Shown here in pieces: positions 35,751 to 43,946 of a stretch of 51,913 nucleotides of DNA (position 1 is the first letter of the stretch; every line of letters starts with the position of its first letter). The notes below the pieces were generated by a model. The model saw nothing but the letters and a program-made list of their open reading frames with translations, ran no database searches and was not told the DNA's origin. Source of the DNA: Comamonadaceae bacterium. Lineage in GTDB: Bacteria > Pseudomonadota > Gammaproteobacteria > Burkholderiales > Burkholderiaceae_C. The stretch spans positions 132,719-184,631 of the forward strand of contig JAIXUC010000020.1 in the NCBI GenBank assembly GCA_027483665.1, read 5' to 3'. The position numbers and the translations under genes were made by a program.

Positions 35751-37106
35751 ATGAAAACCATCATCTTGGGTGCCGGGATCATCGGCGTGAGCACGGCTTG
35801 GCACTTGTTGGCGCGCGGCCACGAGGTCGTTGTGGTGGACCGGCAAGACGACGCCGCGCTGGAAACCAGCTTTGGCAACGCGGCACAAATCTCGGTGAGC
35901 TACTGCGAGCCTTGGGCCAACCCAGAAGCCCCGCTGAAGATGCTGAAGTGGATGTTCAGCAACGAGTCGCCCCTGTTGTTTCGCCCGCAGCTCGACTGGC
36001 AGCAATGGCGCTGGGGCTTGCAGTTTCTGGCGCAGTGCAACAGCGCCGCCTTTGAGCGCAACCTGGCACAAATCGTGGCACTCGGCGCCTACAGCCACGC
36101 CGCACTCAAAGACGTGGTGGCGCAAACCGGCATCAGCTACCACCGGCTGGAGCGCGGCATTGCGCACTACTACACCGACCAAAAATCCTTCGACGCTGCA
36201 GCCGACGCTGCAGCGCTCATGCGCCGCTATGGCGTGCAGCGCCAAGTGATCAGCCGCGAAGAGCTGCTCAAGATCGAACCGGCCTTTCGCAGCTTTGGCG
36301 CGCAGATCGTGGGCGGCACCTTCACGCCCAGCGACGAATCGGGCGACGCCCGCGTGTTCACCCAGGCACTGGCCCGCCTGTGTGCCGAGCGCGGCGCGCA
36401 GTTTCTCTATGGCCACGACATCGAAGCGCTGAGCACCGCGGGCGGCCAGGTGGAATCGGTTCGCGTGCGTCAGCGCGGACAAACCGGGGGCACACACAGC
36501 GGCCAAGCACAAACCCTCACGGGTGACGCCTTTGTGGTGGCCTGCGGTTCCTACAGCGCGCCGTTGCTGCGAGGCGTGGGCGTGGACTTGCCCATCTACC
36601 CCGGCAAGGGCTACAGCGCCACGCTGCCCATCTTGAGGCCCGAAGCCGCGCCTTTCGTGAGCACCATCGACGACCAACTCAAGTGCGCCATGTCGCGCTT
36701 GGGTGACCAGTTGCGCGTGGCGGGCACCATCGAGCTGGGTGGCTTTGATTTGGCGCTGAACACGCCCACGGCCCGCGCCCGTTGCGAGATGTTGGTGCGC
36801 CGCATCGAACAGGTGCTGCCCGGCGTGTGCGACACGCGCCTGCCCGCCCAAGGCGGCCAGCCGCAGTTCTGGGCCGGCTTGCGCCCGGCCACACCCACCA
36901 ACATCCCCTACATCGGCCGCACCCGCGTCGGCAAACTCTGGGTCAACGCCGGGCACGGCACGCTGGGCTGGACGCACGGCGCGGGCTCGGGCAAGGCCAT
37001 GGCCGAGTTGCTCAGCGGCCTGCAACCCGACATGCCCGAGTTCGGCTTTTTGGGGTTTGAAGCGGCGCACAAACCGCGCAACACGCAGCAGGCTGCAGCG
37101 GCTTGA
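35751..37106 (+). CDS. dadA: D-amino acid dehydrogenase DadA
   Basis: Membrane-associated FAD enzyme that deaminates D-amino acids to 2-oxo acids, feeding electrons to the respiratory chain. 451 residues (typical 415-435). The N-terminal FAD motif is IILGAGIIGVSTAWHLLARG with the acidic ribose ligand after VVVVD; then GNAAQISVSYCEPWANPEA and the C-terminal GHGTLGWTHGAGSGKAMAEL, all DadA hallmarks. ATG 35751 (MKTIILGAG) chosen. No alanine racemase (dadX) adjoins, so the substrate may be other D-amino acids. Confidence 0.93.
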   Translation: MKTIILGAGIIGVSTAWHLLARGHEVVVVDRQDDAALETSFGNAAQISVSYCEPWANPEAPLKMLKWMFSNESPLLFRPQLDWQQWRWGLQFLAQCNSAAFERNLAQIVALGAYSHAALKDVVAQTGISYHRLERGIAHYYTDQKSFDAAADAAALMRRYGVQRQVISREELLKIEPAFRSFGAQIVGGTFTPSDESGDARVFTQALARLCAERGAQFLYGHDIEALSTAGGQVESVRVRQRGQTGGTHSGQAQTLTGDAFVVACGSYSAPLLRGVGVDLPIYPGKGYSATLPILRPEAAPFVSTIDDQLKCAMSRLGDQLRVAGTIELGGFDLALNTPTARARCEMLVRRIEQVLPGVCDTRLPAQGGQPQFWAGLRPATPTNIPYIGRTRVGKLWVNAGHGTLGWTHGAGSGKAMAELLSGLQPDMPEFGFLGFEAAHKPRNTQQAAAA

Positions 37107-37127
37107 TCAGCCCGTGCGTCTAGGCGG

Positions 37128-38519
37128 TCAAGCGACGACCTCGCGCACAAAGCCGCGCACGCCCGCCACCAACGCGTCCACATCGGCGGCTTGTGTGTCG
37201 GGGCAGACCAGCATCATGTTGTGAAACGGCGTGATCAGCAGGCCCCGGTTCAGCAGGTAGAGGTGCAGCAGGCCTTCCAACTCACCATCCAGCATGGCCC
37301 CGGCTTGGGTGCCGTTGCGCGGTGGCTGGGCGCTGAACTGCAGCTCGGTGCGCGCACCCACTTGGGTGACGCACCAGGGCAGGCCGGCTTCTGACACGAC
37401 GGCGCGCAAGCCTTCGGCCAAGCGCTCGGCCAGGGCCAGCATGTGTGCGTAGGCCGCATCGGTCATCACCTCGGCCAGCGTGGCGCGTACGGCGGCCATG
37501 GCCAACAGCCCGGCTGTGAGCGTGGTGCCAATGCCGGAGTGCCCGGGCGGGGCCTGGCGCTTGGCGCGCTGCGCCCGCTCGGCCACATCGGCGGCAAAGC
37601 CGTACACCGCGCAGGGCACGCCGCCACCCACGGGCTTGCCCAACACCAGCAAGTCGGGCTGCAGGCCATGGGTGCGGGTGTAGCCGCCGGGGCCGGTGCT
37701 GATGGTGTGGGTCTCGTCGATCAGCAACAGGCTGCCCGCTGCGCGGATGAGCGCTTGCGCCGCCTCCCAGTAGCCGGGGTCGGGCAGCACCATGCCAATG
37801 TTGGTCATGACCGGCTCTGCCAGCACGCAGGCCACGCGGCCATCGGCCAGTGCTGCGGCGAGTGCGGGCAAGTCGTTGAACTCGACCACGCGGGTGTGGG
37901 CTCTGACGTCGACCACCTGGCCCAGCAAGCTGTCGCGCAAGTGCGGCTGGCCGTCGATGAGGTCCACAAACACGTCGTCCACCGTGCCGTGGTAGCAGCC
38001 GTTGAACACCACGATCTGGTCGCGCCCGGTGGCCGCACGTGCCCAGCGGATGGCGAACCGGTTGGCATCCGACGCGGTCATGGCGAACTGCCACATGGGC
38101 AGGCCGAAGCGGCGCGCCAACTCTGCGGCCACCCAGGCGGCGTCGGCGCTTGGCAGCATGGTGGTCAGGCCGCGCTCGGCTTGGGCTGCGATGGCGCGCG
38201 CCACGGGTGCCGGCGAGTGGCCGAACATGGCACCGGTGTCGCCCAAGCAAAAGTCCACCCGGCAGTGACCGTCCACATCCCACAGATGTGCGCCTTGGGC
38301 CCGCTCGACAAACAGTGGATGCGGGGTGGACCAGTCGTTCATCCAATGCAGGGGCACGCCAAACAGCCAGTGCTGCTCGCACTGCGCGGCCAGGGCGCGG
38401 GATTTCGGATGCGCCGCATCGAAGGCGCTGCGCTCGGCGGCCAACAAGGTTTGCGCGCGCGGCCAGTCGATGCCTGTGCGCGTGGGGCTTGGATGGGCGG
38501 CAGGTTCTGGGCTTGGCAT
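37128..38519 (-). CDS. Class III (glutamate-1-semialdehyde aminomutase-like) aminotransferase
   Basis: 463 residues from ATG 38519 (MPSPEPAAHP); the longer in-frame start at 38621 overlaps the repeat region. Fold-type I PLP enzyme: substrate/PLP motifs NGCYHGTVDDVF, IDETHTIS with the PLP Asp/His, and the Schiff-base Lys in LVLGKPVGGGVP. It resembles beta-amino-acid and GSA-like transaminases rather than GabT, so an assignment to 5-aminovalerate (DavT) is uncertain. It lies convergent with dadA and downstream of the MITE-like elements and davB. Confidence 0.85.
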   Translation of the reverse strand: MPSPEPAAHPSPTRTGIDWPRAQTLLAAERSAFDAAHPKSRALAAQCEQHWLFGVPLHWMNDWSTPHPLFVERAQGAHLWDVDGHCRVDFCLGDTGAMFGHSPAPVARAIAAQAERGLTTMLPSADAAWVAAELARRFGLPMWQFAMTASDANRFAIRWARAATGRDQIVVFNGCYHGTVDDVFVDLIDGQPHLRDSLLGQVVDVRAHTRVVEFNDLPALAAALADGRVACVLAEPVMTNIGMVLPDPGYWEAAQALIRAAGSLLLIDETHTISTGPGGYTRTHGLQPDLLVLGKPVGGGVPCAVYGFAADVAERAQRAKRQAPPGHSGIGTTLTAGLLAMAAVRATLAEVMTDAAYAHMLALAERLAEGLRAVVSEAGLPWCVTQVGARTELQFSAQPPRNGTQAGAMLDGELEGLLHLYLLNRGLLITPFHNMMLVCPDTQAADVDALVAGVRGFVREVVA

Positions 38520-38646
38520 GGTTGGATGATGATGCGCCGTGGGCCTTCGCGGCGGAGCCACCTGGGGCTTGTCGTTTGGGGCCACCGAGTGCTTTGCTGG
38601 CCTGCGTTGCTGGTGCTGCATGTCCTCTGTCTCAGCCTACAACACC

Positions 38647-38690
38647 GTTCGGGCTGAGCTTGTCGAAGCCAGCGCGAGCCCTTCGACAGG
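38647..38690. repeat. REP-like palindrome of the GCTGAGCTTGTCGAAG type
   Basis: GTTCGGGCTGAGCTTGTCGA onwards, with TGTCGAAG (38661-38668) inverted as CTTCGACA (38681-38688). This is a dispersed extragenic palindrome common in beta- and gammaproteobacterial genomes. A related half-copy lies at 47889-47914. Confidence 0.75.
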
Positions 38691-38711
38691 TCTGTCTGGG
38701 CTTCCCCTCAT

Positions 38712-38815
38712 GCTCGAACGGCTGGCGTGTGCTGCGCCGCTCATGTCCCCCGGGCCAGGCTGCGCCTGACCCTCCTCCTTGACTTCGCTTTGCAGCACAC
38801 ACCACCCGCTCGAGC
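38712..38815 (+). mobile_element. MITE-like element, copy 1
   Basis: 104 bp bounded by 24-bp imperfect terminal inverted repeats: GCTCGAACGGCTGGCGTGTG at the left and its near-complement ending CCACCCGCTCGAGC at the right (3 mismatches). The interior includes TCCTCCTTGACTTCGCTTTG. It contains no open frame for a transposase. The same element occurs inverted at 38988-39093. No target-site duplication was evident. Confidence 0.65.
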
Positions 38816-38987
38816 GGGATGCGGGTGGGCGCGCTGTCAGCTTGGCACGCGCGGTTCAAGTGCTCTTCGGGTCATCGCCACCCGCCAGCCAAAGTGCTTC
38901 CACCTGGCAGGGCTTCGACAAACCCAGCCAAAACAGCCGATGGTTCGGCGCGAAGGCTTATCGGCTCCGCGCCAACAGCGTGGCTCA

Positions 38988-39093
38988 GCTCGAACGGGTG
39001 TGGTGTGTTGCAGAGCGAAGTCAAGGAGGAGGCTTTGGCCGCAGGCCGAGGCCGGGGGACATGAGCGGCGCAGCACACCACGCCCGTTCGAGC
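38988..39093 (-). mobile_element. MITE-like element, copy 2 (inverted)
   Basis: 106 bp with 24-bp terminal inverted repeats: GCTCGAACGGGTGTGGTGTG left, GCACACCACGCCCGTTCGAG right (2 mismatches). Its reverse complement matches copy 1 over the termini, over GCCGCTCATGTCCCCCGG and over CCTCCTCCTTGACTTCGCT. It differs mainly in a short central GC stretch. Confidence 0.65.
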
Positions 39094-39174
39094 CCGAAGA
39101 GATGCCACGCCCGCAGTGACCTTCATCGAACGCCGCCAACGCGCAAATGCGCCGACAGGCAAAGCCAACAGACG

Positions 39175-40848
39175 TCAATCCGCCAAAGCCACAGGCCCCC
39201 AAACCGGGTACAGGTCCCCAGGCCCCGGGTTGTCTGTGTGGGTCTTTCCGCCCAGGTGGTGCACGATGCCCCAGACCGCGTTGAGCGAGGTTTGCACCGC
39301 GCCTTCCACCCAAGCGGGTGTCCAACTCACGTCGTCACCCGCGATGAACATGCCGCGCTGCTCGGGCGGGAGGCCGTCTTGCATGAAGTGGCCGTACATG
39401 CGGTGGTTGTAGCGGTAGTGGCCGGGCAGCGCGCCCTTGAAGGCGCCCAGGAAATGCGGGTCTGCCTCCCAAGAAACGGTGATGGGGTCGCCAATGATGT
39501 GGCTGGCAATGTCCACGTCGGGGTAGATCTTTTTCAGCGCGTCCAGCGCCAGGCGCACACGCTTGTCCACCGGCTGCGGCAGCATCTTGAGCGCGTCGCC
39601 CATCCAGGCGTAGCTCAGGCACATGACGCCGGGCTGGCCGGGGCCGTTGTCAAACAAATAGGTGCCGCGCGTGAGGCGGTCGGTGAGCGTCATGCTCATC
39701 ACCTGGCGGCCGGTGCGCGGGTCCACGTCTTTCCAGAATGGTCGGTCGACCATGACGAAGGTTTTGGAGGACTGCATGTAGCGCGTGCGATCCAGCGCCA
39801 TCCACATCTTTTGCGAGAACAGGCTTTCTTCGCAGGCAATTTGCGTGGTGAGCAGCCAGCTTTGGCAGGTGGTCAGCACCGCGGGGTAGTGGCGGGTGAC
39901 GCCCCAGGCGTCGGTCACAGCCAAGGTGTTTTCGTCGACGCGGCGAATGGCCGCCACGCCCGGGCGCGGTGCGCCGCCGTGCAGGCTAGCCAGCGTGGTG
40001 CCTGCGGGCCAGTGGGCCATGTGCTTGGGCACGTGGTTCCACAAGCCGCGCGGCACCTGCTCTGCGCCGCCCACGATCAGGTGCTGGTTGTCGTCGCAAG
40101 CGGTCAGCACCACGCGCAAGATTTCCAGCATGGAGTTGGGAAAGTCCGAGTCCCAGCCGCCGGTGCCAAAGCCCACTTGCCCGAACACCTCGCGGTGGTG
40201 AAAAGACAAGCGCGAGAAGGCTTTGGATTGCGCGATGAAGTCGTAGAACGTACGGTCGTCCCAGCGCGGCACCAGCGCGTTCCACAGGGCTTTGAGGCGC
40301 GGCACGTCCCGCGTGCGAATGGCCGCTTGAATGCCTGAGAACTGCGCGTCTTCCTCCAAGGCTTGGGCCCAGGCCTCGGCCACTTCGCGAAACAGCGGCG
40401 GCAAATCGGCCAGTGTGCGCGCGTACCAGGTTTGCCCCTCCAGATCGACCACGGTGCTGCCCGCGGCCTCGGTGAGCGGGTTGGGGAATGGCTGCGTTTT
40501 GAGGCCCAGCTGCCGCACGTAATGAAAGAAGCCGGTCGATGAAGCCGGAAAGCGCATGCCACCCAATTCGGCCACGATGTGTTCCGCGCCTTCGAACGGC
40601 TGCGAGCGCAGCCGCCCGCCCAGCTTGGAAGCTTCATACACCACGGGCTTCAAGCCCAGCTTCATCAGCTCGTGCGCTGCCACCAAGCCGGCCATGCCAG
40701 CGCCCACCACCGCCACCTCGGTGCCATAACGCTCAGGCGGCACAGCGCCCAGGCCCGCCGGATGCGCCAGCCAGTTGTCATAGGCGAAGGGGAAGTCGGG
40801 GCCGAAGACGGTGATGGGGGCGGGGAGTGGGCTTGCGGTTGGATTCAT
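39175..40848 (-). CDS. davB: L-lysine 2-monooxygenase DavB (flavin amine oxidase family)
   Basis: 557 residues, matching the length of Pseudomonas DavB. FAD motif VAVVGAGMAGLVAAHELMKL near residue 45, then VYEASKLGGRLRS and VAELGGMRFPASS. The C-terminus FIAGDDVSWTPAWVEGAVQT is the flavin-binding end of the family. Long blocks (ITVFGPDFPFAYDNW; HREVFGQVGFGTGGWDSDFP) coincide with remembered DavB. The enzyme oxidatively decarboxylates lysine to 5-aminopentanamide, the substrate for DavA; a DavA-like amidase is at 7412-8236. Tryptophan 2-monooxygenases are relatives, but the sequence is closer to DavB. Confidence 0.85.
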   Translation of the reverse strand: MNPTASPLPAPITVFGPDFPFAYDNWLAHPAGLGAVPPERYGTEVAVVGAGMAGLVAAHELMKLGLKPVVYEASKLGGRLRSQPFEGAEHIVAELGGMRFPASSTGFFHYVRQLGLKTQPFPNPLTEAAGSTVVDLEGQTWYARTLADLPPLFREVAEAWAQALEEDAQFSGIQAAIRTRDVPRLKALWNALVPRWDDRTFYDFIAQSKAFSRLSFHHREVFGQVGFGTGGWDSDFPNSMLEILRVVLTACDDNQHLIVGGAEQVPRGLWNHVPKHMAHWPAGTTLASLHGGAPRPGVAAIRRVDENTLAVTDAWGVTRHYPAVLTTCQSWLLTTQIACEESLFSQKMWMALDRTRYMQSSKTFVMVDRPFWKDVDPRTGRQVMSMTLTDRLTRGTYLFDNGPGQPGVMCLSYAWMGDALKMLPQPVDKRVRLALDALKKIYPDVDIASHIIGDPITVSWEADPHFLGAFKGALPGHYRYNHRMYGHFMQDGLPPEQRGMFIAGDDVSWTPAWVEGAVQTSLNAVWGIVHHLGGKTHTDNPGPGDLYPVWGPVALAD

Positions 40849-40920
40849 GGATGGTTTTCGAGCAACAGCGAGATGCCTTGTGGGCGGGTCAGCGCCAGCG
40901 TTGGGAAAGAAGCCCTGCCG

Positions 40921-40937
40921 AGTCCCGGCTTGGGACT
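40921..40937. promoter_or_regulatory. Operator-like palindrome before higBA
   Basis: AGTCCC-GGCTT-GGGACT, a perfect 6-bp inverted repeat 12 bp before the higB start. HigA-type antitoxins repress their own operon at such sites. Confidence 0.55.
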
Positions 40938-40949
40938 AAACTCGTTGCC

Positions 40950-41252
40950 ATGCGGGTCATCGCCGTTTCTTGCCTGCGGGCGTTCTGGGAAAAACATCCC
41001 GATGCAGAGCAGCCACTGAAAGCTTGGTATGAAGAAGTCACGCATGCGCAATGGACACAGCCCGCCGACATTAAGGCCCAGTTTCGACATGCCAGTGTGC
41101 TGAAAAACCGCCGGGTCGTCTTCAACATCAAGGGCAATGATTACCGGCTGATCGTGGCCATTGCGTACCGGTTGCAGATTGTCTACGTGAAGTTTGTCGG
41201 CACCCACAAGGCCTACGACGCTGTGGATGCGGAGACTGTCGAATTGGGCTGA
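40950..41252 (+). CDS. higB: HigB-family toxin (mRNA interferase)
   Basis: 100 residues, RelE-fold ribosome-dependent mRNA interferase. ATG 40950 gives MRVIAVSCLRAFWEKHPDAE, and the family blocks HASVLKNRRVVFNIKGNDYRL and AYRLQIVYVKFVGTHKAYDA are complete. The upstream in-frame start (40827) would read through the operator. The toxin precedes the antitoxin, the usual HigBA order, with an 18-bp gap to the preferred higA ATG. Confidence 0.93.
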   Translation: MRVIAVSCLRAFWEKHPDAEQPLKAWYEEVTHAQWTQPADIKAQFRHASVLKNRRVVFNIKGNDYRLIVAIAYRLQIVYVKFVGTHKAYDAVDAETVELG

Positions 41253-41270
41253 CCTGCCTTGGAGCAAATC

Positions 41271-41642
41271 ATGGACATCCGACCCATCCACACCACTGCT
41301 GACTACAAAGCGACCTTGAAGGAAATTTCCAACCTCATGGCGTCTGACCCAGACCTGGGAACACCCGAAGGTGACCGTCTGGATGTTTTGGTGACTTTGG
41401 TCCAAGCCTACGAGGCCAAGCACTTTCCGATGTCCACGCCTGACCCCGTGGAGGCCATCAAATTTCGGATGGACCAGAACGGTTTGTCAGTCAGCGATCT
41501 GGAGCCCATGATCGGGAAAAGCAACCGCGTCTATGAGGTGCTCAACCGCAAGCGCCCATTGACGCTTGCCATGATCCGAAGGCTGCACCAAAACCTTGGA
41601 ATACCAGCTCACGTATTGATTGCGGAAACCGTGATTCGATAA
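41271..41642 (+). CDS. higA: HigA-family antitoxin
   Basis: 123 residues from ATG 41271 (MDIRPIHTTADYK), preceded by GGAG at 6-base spacing, which is why it is preferred to ATG 41259. The N-terminal half neutralises HigB; the C-terminal half (about 70-115) has an XRE-like HTH (GLSVSDLEPMIGKSNRVYEV and LNRKRPLTLAMIRRLHQNLG). It should repress the operon through the palindrome at 40921-40937. Confidence 0.92.
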   Translation: MDIRPIHTTADYKATLKEISNLMASDPDLGTPEGDRLDVLVTLVQAYEAKHFPMSTPDPVEAIKFRMDQNGLSVSDLEPMIGKSNRVYEVLNRKRPLTLAMIRRLHQNLGIPAHVLIAETVIR

Positions 41643-41674
41643 CTCCGCGCAGCCCCTCACCGCCCTCACCGCCC

Positions 41675-42760
41675 TCACCTACCTAAAGCTCGCCCCTCAG
41701 GGCTGATGCGCTCGGCCGTCCAACGCAGCAGGTCCACCCACATCTGCGCCATCTCGGCCTCGCTGGGCGTTTTGTGTGCAGCGGGCAGCTCGACCGTGAC
41801 CACGGGCACGCCTTTGTGCACGCCGCCGTAGTTGCCCAGGCTGCCGGGGAAGATGCCCACTTGGTCGAGGTAGAGCCGGCCTAGGCGGCTGGGCGGCACG
41901 CTCGGGCCGTCGAAATCGAGCACGCCGTAGGGCGCGTGGATGCTGACGATGAGGTGCGGCGCAAAGTCCATCATTTGCGCGTGCAGGAATTGCGACTCGG
42001 GCTCGCTGAGCGGCGTGCGCCCGGGGAAGCGGCGCGGGTCGTTGCCGGTGCGCTTGTGCCAGTACAGCGGGGCTTCGCGGGCCCAGTTGGGCGTGGGGAA
42101 GTTGCGGTTGAGGTCCACGCCGCGTGCGTTGGTGCGCCGGGGCGGGCGGCTGAGCAGGCCGTCTGGGTTGAGCACCGGCACAAAGCGCCAATGCACCGGG
42201 TGCGGCATGGCGGCTGGCGGCTCTTGCAGGGCCATGCCCAACCAGTGCAGGGCGACAGAGGCCGATGACAACTCGTCGCCGTGCATGGCGGCCACCACCA
42301 GCACGCGCAAGCGCGAGTCAGGCGCTTGCACGTCGCGCGTGTAGAGCTGGCGCCCGCCGATCGAACGGCCAGCCGAGGTCTGCACCGCCGCCCGCTCGCA
42401 CAAGTTGCGGCTGACGTTGGGCAGGCGCACGATCCAGTCGCGGCAGGGCGCGTCGGGCGCGCGTTGGGCGGTGGCGGTTTTGGTCTCACGTGTGGCTGAA
42501 GCAGCGGTGGAGGCTGGGGCAGTGGCGGGCTTGGATGCTGTCGCGGCCGTTGATGCGGCTGCGGCTACTGATGCGGCTGCCGTTGCGGTTGCGCTGGTGG
42601 CTGCGTTGGCAGCATCGGTTGCGGCTGCCGTACTGACAGCCAGACAGGCCGCCAGCCCAAAGCCCAAAGCTAGGCAGAAGTGGGTGAAGGGTCGCCGCGT
42701 GGGCCACTGGGTGTTGCGCTCGGTGAGCCCTGTGCACCGTGCTTTGGCCGGGCCGCTCAT
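41675..42760 (-). CDS. M14-family zinc carboxypeptidase/amidase (MpaA-like), exported
   Basis: 361 residues from ATG 42760, which places a hydrophobic signal segment (FCLALGFGLAACLAVSTAAA) near residues 23-42. ATG 42844 is a possible longer start. An Ala/Thr low-complexity linker (about 43-95) precedes the peptidase. The zinc motif is MHGDE near residue 158 with the third ligand His in VSIHAP. RGVDLNRNFPTPNW is the substrate-binding Asn-Arg, and the catalytic Glu lies in VVTVELPA near the end. Family members cleave murein tripeptides, consistent with cell-wall recycling in the periplasm. It is divergent from the 42876 gene. Confidence 0.83.
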   Translation of the reverse strand: MSGPAKARCTGLTERNTQWPTRRPFTHFCLALGFGLAACLAVSTAAATDAANAATSATATAAASVAAAASTAATASKPATAPASTAASATRETKTATAQRAPDAPCRDWIVRLPNVSRNLCERAAVQTSAGRSIGGRQLYTRDVQAPDSRLRVLVVAAMHGDELSSASVALHWLGMALQEPPAAMPHPVHWRFVPVLNPDGLLSRPPRRTNARGVDLNRNFPTPNWAREAPLYWHKRTGNDPRRFPGRTPLSEPESQFLHAQMMDFAPHLIVSIHAPYGVLDFDGPSVPPSRLGRLYLDQVGIFPGSLGNYGGVHKGVPVVTVELPAAHKTPSEAEMAQMWVDLLRWTAERISPEGRALGR

Positions 42761-42875
42761 GCTGCGCTTGGGCTGCTGCGCCGGTGTGTGTATGGGGTGA
42801 TCGCATGCGATCGGGGGGCGCTCGCAGGCGGTCGGCTCGTCCATGGCGGGCAGTGTATTGCTGTAAATTGGGCCG

Positions 42876-43550
42876 ATGAGTGCGCCAGCCCAGGACATGC
42901 CCACACGCGCTGCGGCCCTAGAGATTCGGCTGTCGCACCTGCTGGGGGTTTTGACCGTAGTGGCCGCACTGGCCTTCTTGGCCAACCACACGGCCAGCGC
43001 GGCAACACCGAACACCCCAGTGGCAGGTGGCCGCGCATCCACCGACGCACTGCGAGACCTCACGCTCACCGCCCGTGGCGGCAAGCTGTTTCAAGTGGAG
43101 GGGCGCGAGGTGTACGTCTACACCGAGCGCTGCCGAGCCGGGGCCGCCCCGGCGGCGCGCGCATCGGCTTCAGCCCCTGTTGCAGCCGCGCCCGGTGCAG
43201 CCGCTCCTGTCACCACAGCGCCTGCACCAGCCGCCAACAGCGCCACACCAAGCGCGCGCCAAACCAACGTCGACTGGCTGCGTTTTGCTGACGGGCGTGT
43301 GTGCCGCGTGCGTGGTGTTTACGGCGTGCAGCCTTTGGCCAACGACCGTTTCGGCGTGCAAATTGCCTACCGCGAGCGCGACTGGTACGAAGCCGTGGGC
43401 ACCGACATGTTTTTGCGCACCCGCCGCTGCATGCACCTGACGCTGGGCGAAAAAGGCGTGCTGGTGGTCATGGCCGCAGACGACATGCGGTTGTTGTTCG
43501 CAGACGGCGGCAGTTGCGAGGTGCAGGCCGCTTTCAGCCGATTGAAATGA
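42876..43550 (+). CDS. Hypothetical exported protein
   Basis: 224 residues, no recognised family. An N-terminal helix (residues 19-42, LSHLLGVLTVVAALAFLANH) could be an anchor or signal. A short domain (about 50-85) ends VEGREVYVYTERCRAG. An Ala/Pro-rich linker (88-125) follows, then a C-terminal domain (about 126-224) containing DWLRFADGRVCRVRGVYGVQ and WYEAVGTDMFLRTRRCMHL. There are four or more Cys. Its start is 31 bp from the alternative start of the M14 gene, so the two may share a divergent promoter. Confidence 0.7.
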   Translation: MSAPAQDMPTRAAALEIRLSHLLGVLTVVAALAFLANHTASAATPNTPVAGGRASTDALRDLTLTARGGKLFQVEGREVYVYTERCRAGAAPAARASASAPVAAAPGAAAPVTTAPAPAANSATPSARQTNVDWLRFADGRVCRVRGVYGVQPLANDRFGVQIAYRERDWYEAVGTDMFLRTRRCMHLTLGEKGVLVVMAADDMRLLFADGGSCEVQAAFSRLK

Positions 43551-43622
43551 TGAAGGCAGCATGAGTGGTGGCGATTCTTAGTGCCGAGGGGGAGCAGCTT
43601 CAATTACAACTGGGTGACGCTG

Positions 43623-43651
43623 GTGACAAAAGGCACACGTCCGGCTAGCAT
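43623..43651 (+). promoter_or_regulatory. Candidate promoter giving a leaderless BrnT-like transcript
   Basis: -35 GTGACA (43623-43628, 5/6), a 17-base spacer, -10 TAGCAT (43646-43651, 4/6). The predicted start falls at 43658-43659, on the toxin ATG itself. Confidence 0.4.
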
Positions 43652-43658
43652 CGCCGCG

Positions 43659-43946
43659 ATGAAGCCTTTCCGCTGGAGCCCAGAGAAGGGTGAGGTGCTC
43701 AAGAATGAGCGAGGGGTGTCTTTCGAGTCCATGGTCGTCGCCATAGAGGCTGGTGGCTTGTTAGACATCCTGGCTCATCCCAACGAGAAAAAGTACCCAA
43801 GGCAACGCGTCCTCGTCGTGGCGCACGACGGTTACGCCTACTTGGTACCTTTTGTCGAAGAGGACGGTCATTTTTTCCTCAAAACAGTCATCCCGAGTCG
43901 CAAGGCGACCAGGGACTACTTGAACCAAGGTGCTGACGATGCCTAA
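43659..43946 (+). CDS. BrnT-like (DUF497) toxin
   Basis: 95 residues. It opens MKPFRWSPEKGEVLKNERGV, the DUF497 N-terminal pattern (F-W-P-K---L---GVSFE), and ends FFLKTVIPSRKATRDYLNQG, matching the family's SRKAT motif. BrnT is a RelE-fold ribonuclease. It overlaps the downstream RHH gene by 8 bp. The middle is diverged, hence moderate confidence. Confidence 0.8.
   Translation: MKPFRWSPEKGEVLKNERGVSFESMVVAIEAGGLLDILAHPNEKKYPRQRVLVVAHDGYAYLVPFVEEDGHFFLKTVIPSRKATRDYLNQGADDA

Larger units (their letters stand above)
38520..39174. other. Repeat-rich intergenic region
   Basis: 655 bp with no supported gene. It holds a CTTCGACA-type palindrome (38647-38690) and two inverted copies of a ~105-bp element (38712-38815, 38988-39093). 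The 172 bp between them contains an AGCCGAT/ATCGGCT dyad. Predicted frames here are incidental. Confidence 0.8.

Noticed and set aside
37128-38519. Calling the aminotransferase DavT/GabT
   Set aside because: Its motifs resemble GSA/beta-amino-acid transaminases more than GabT; context alone is not enough.
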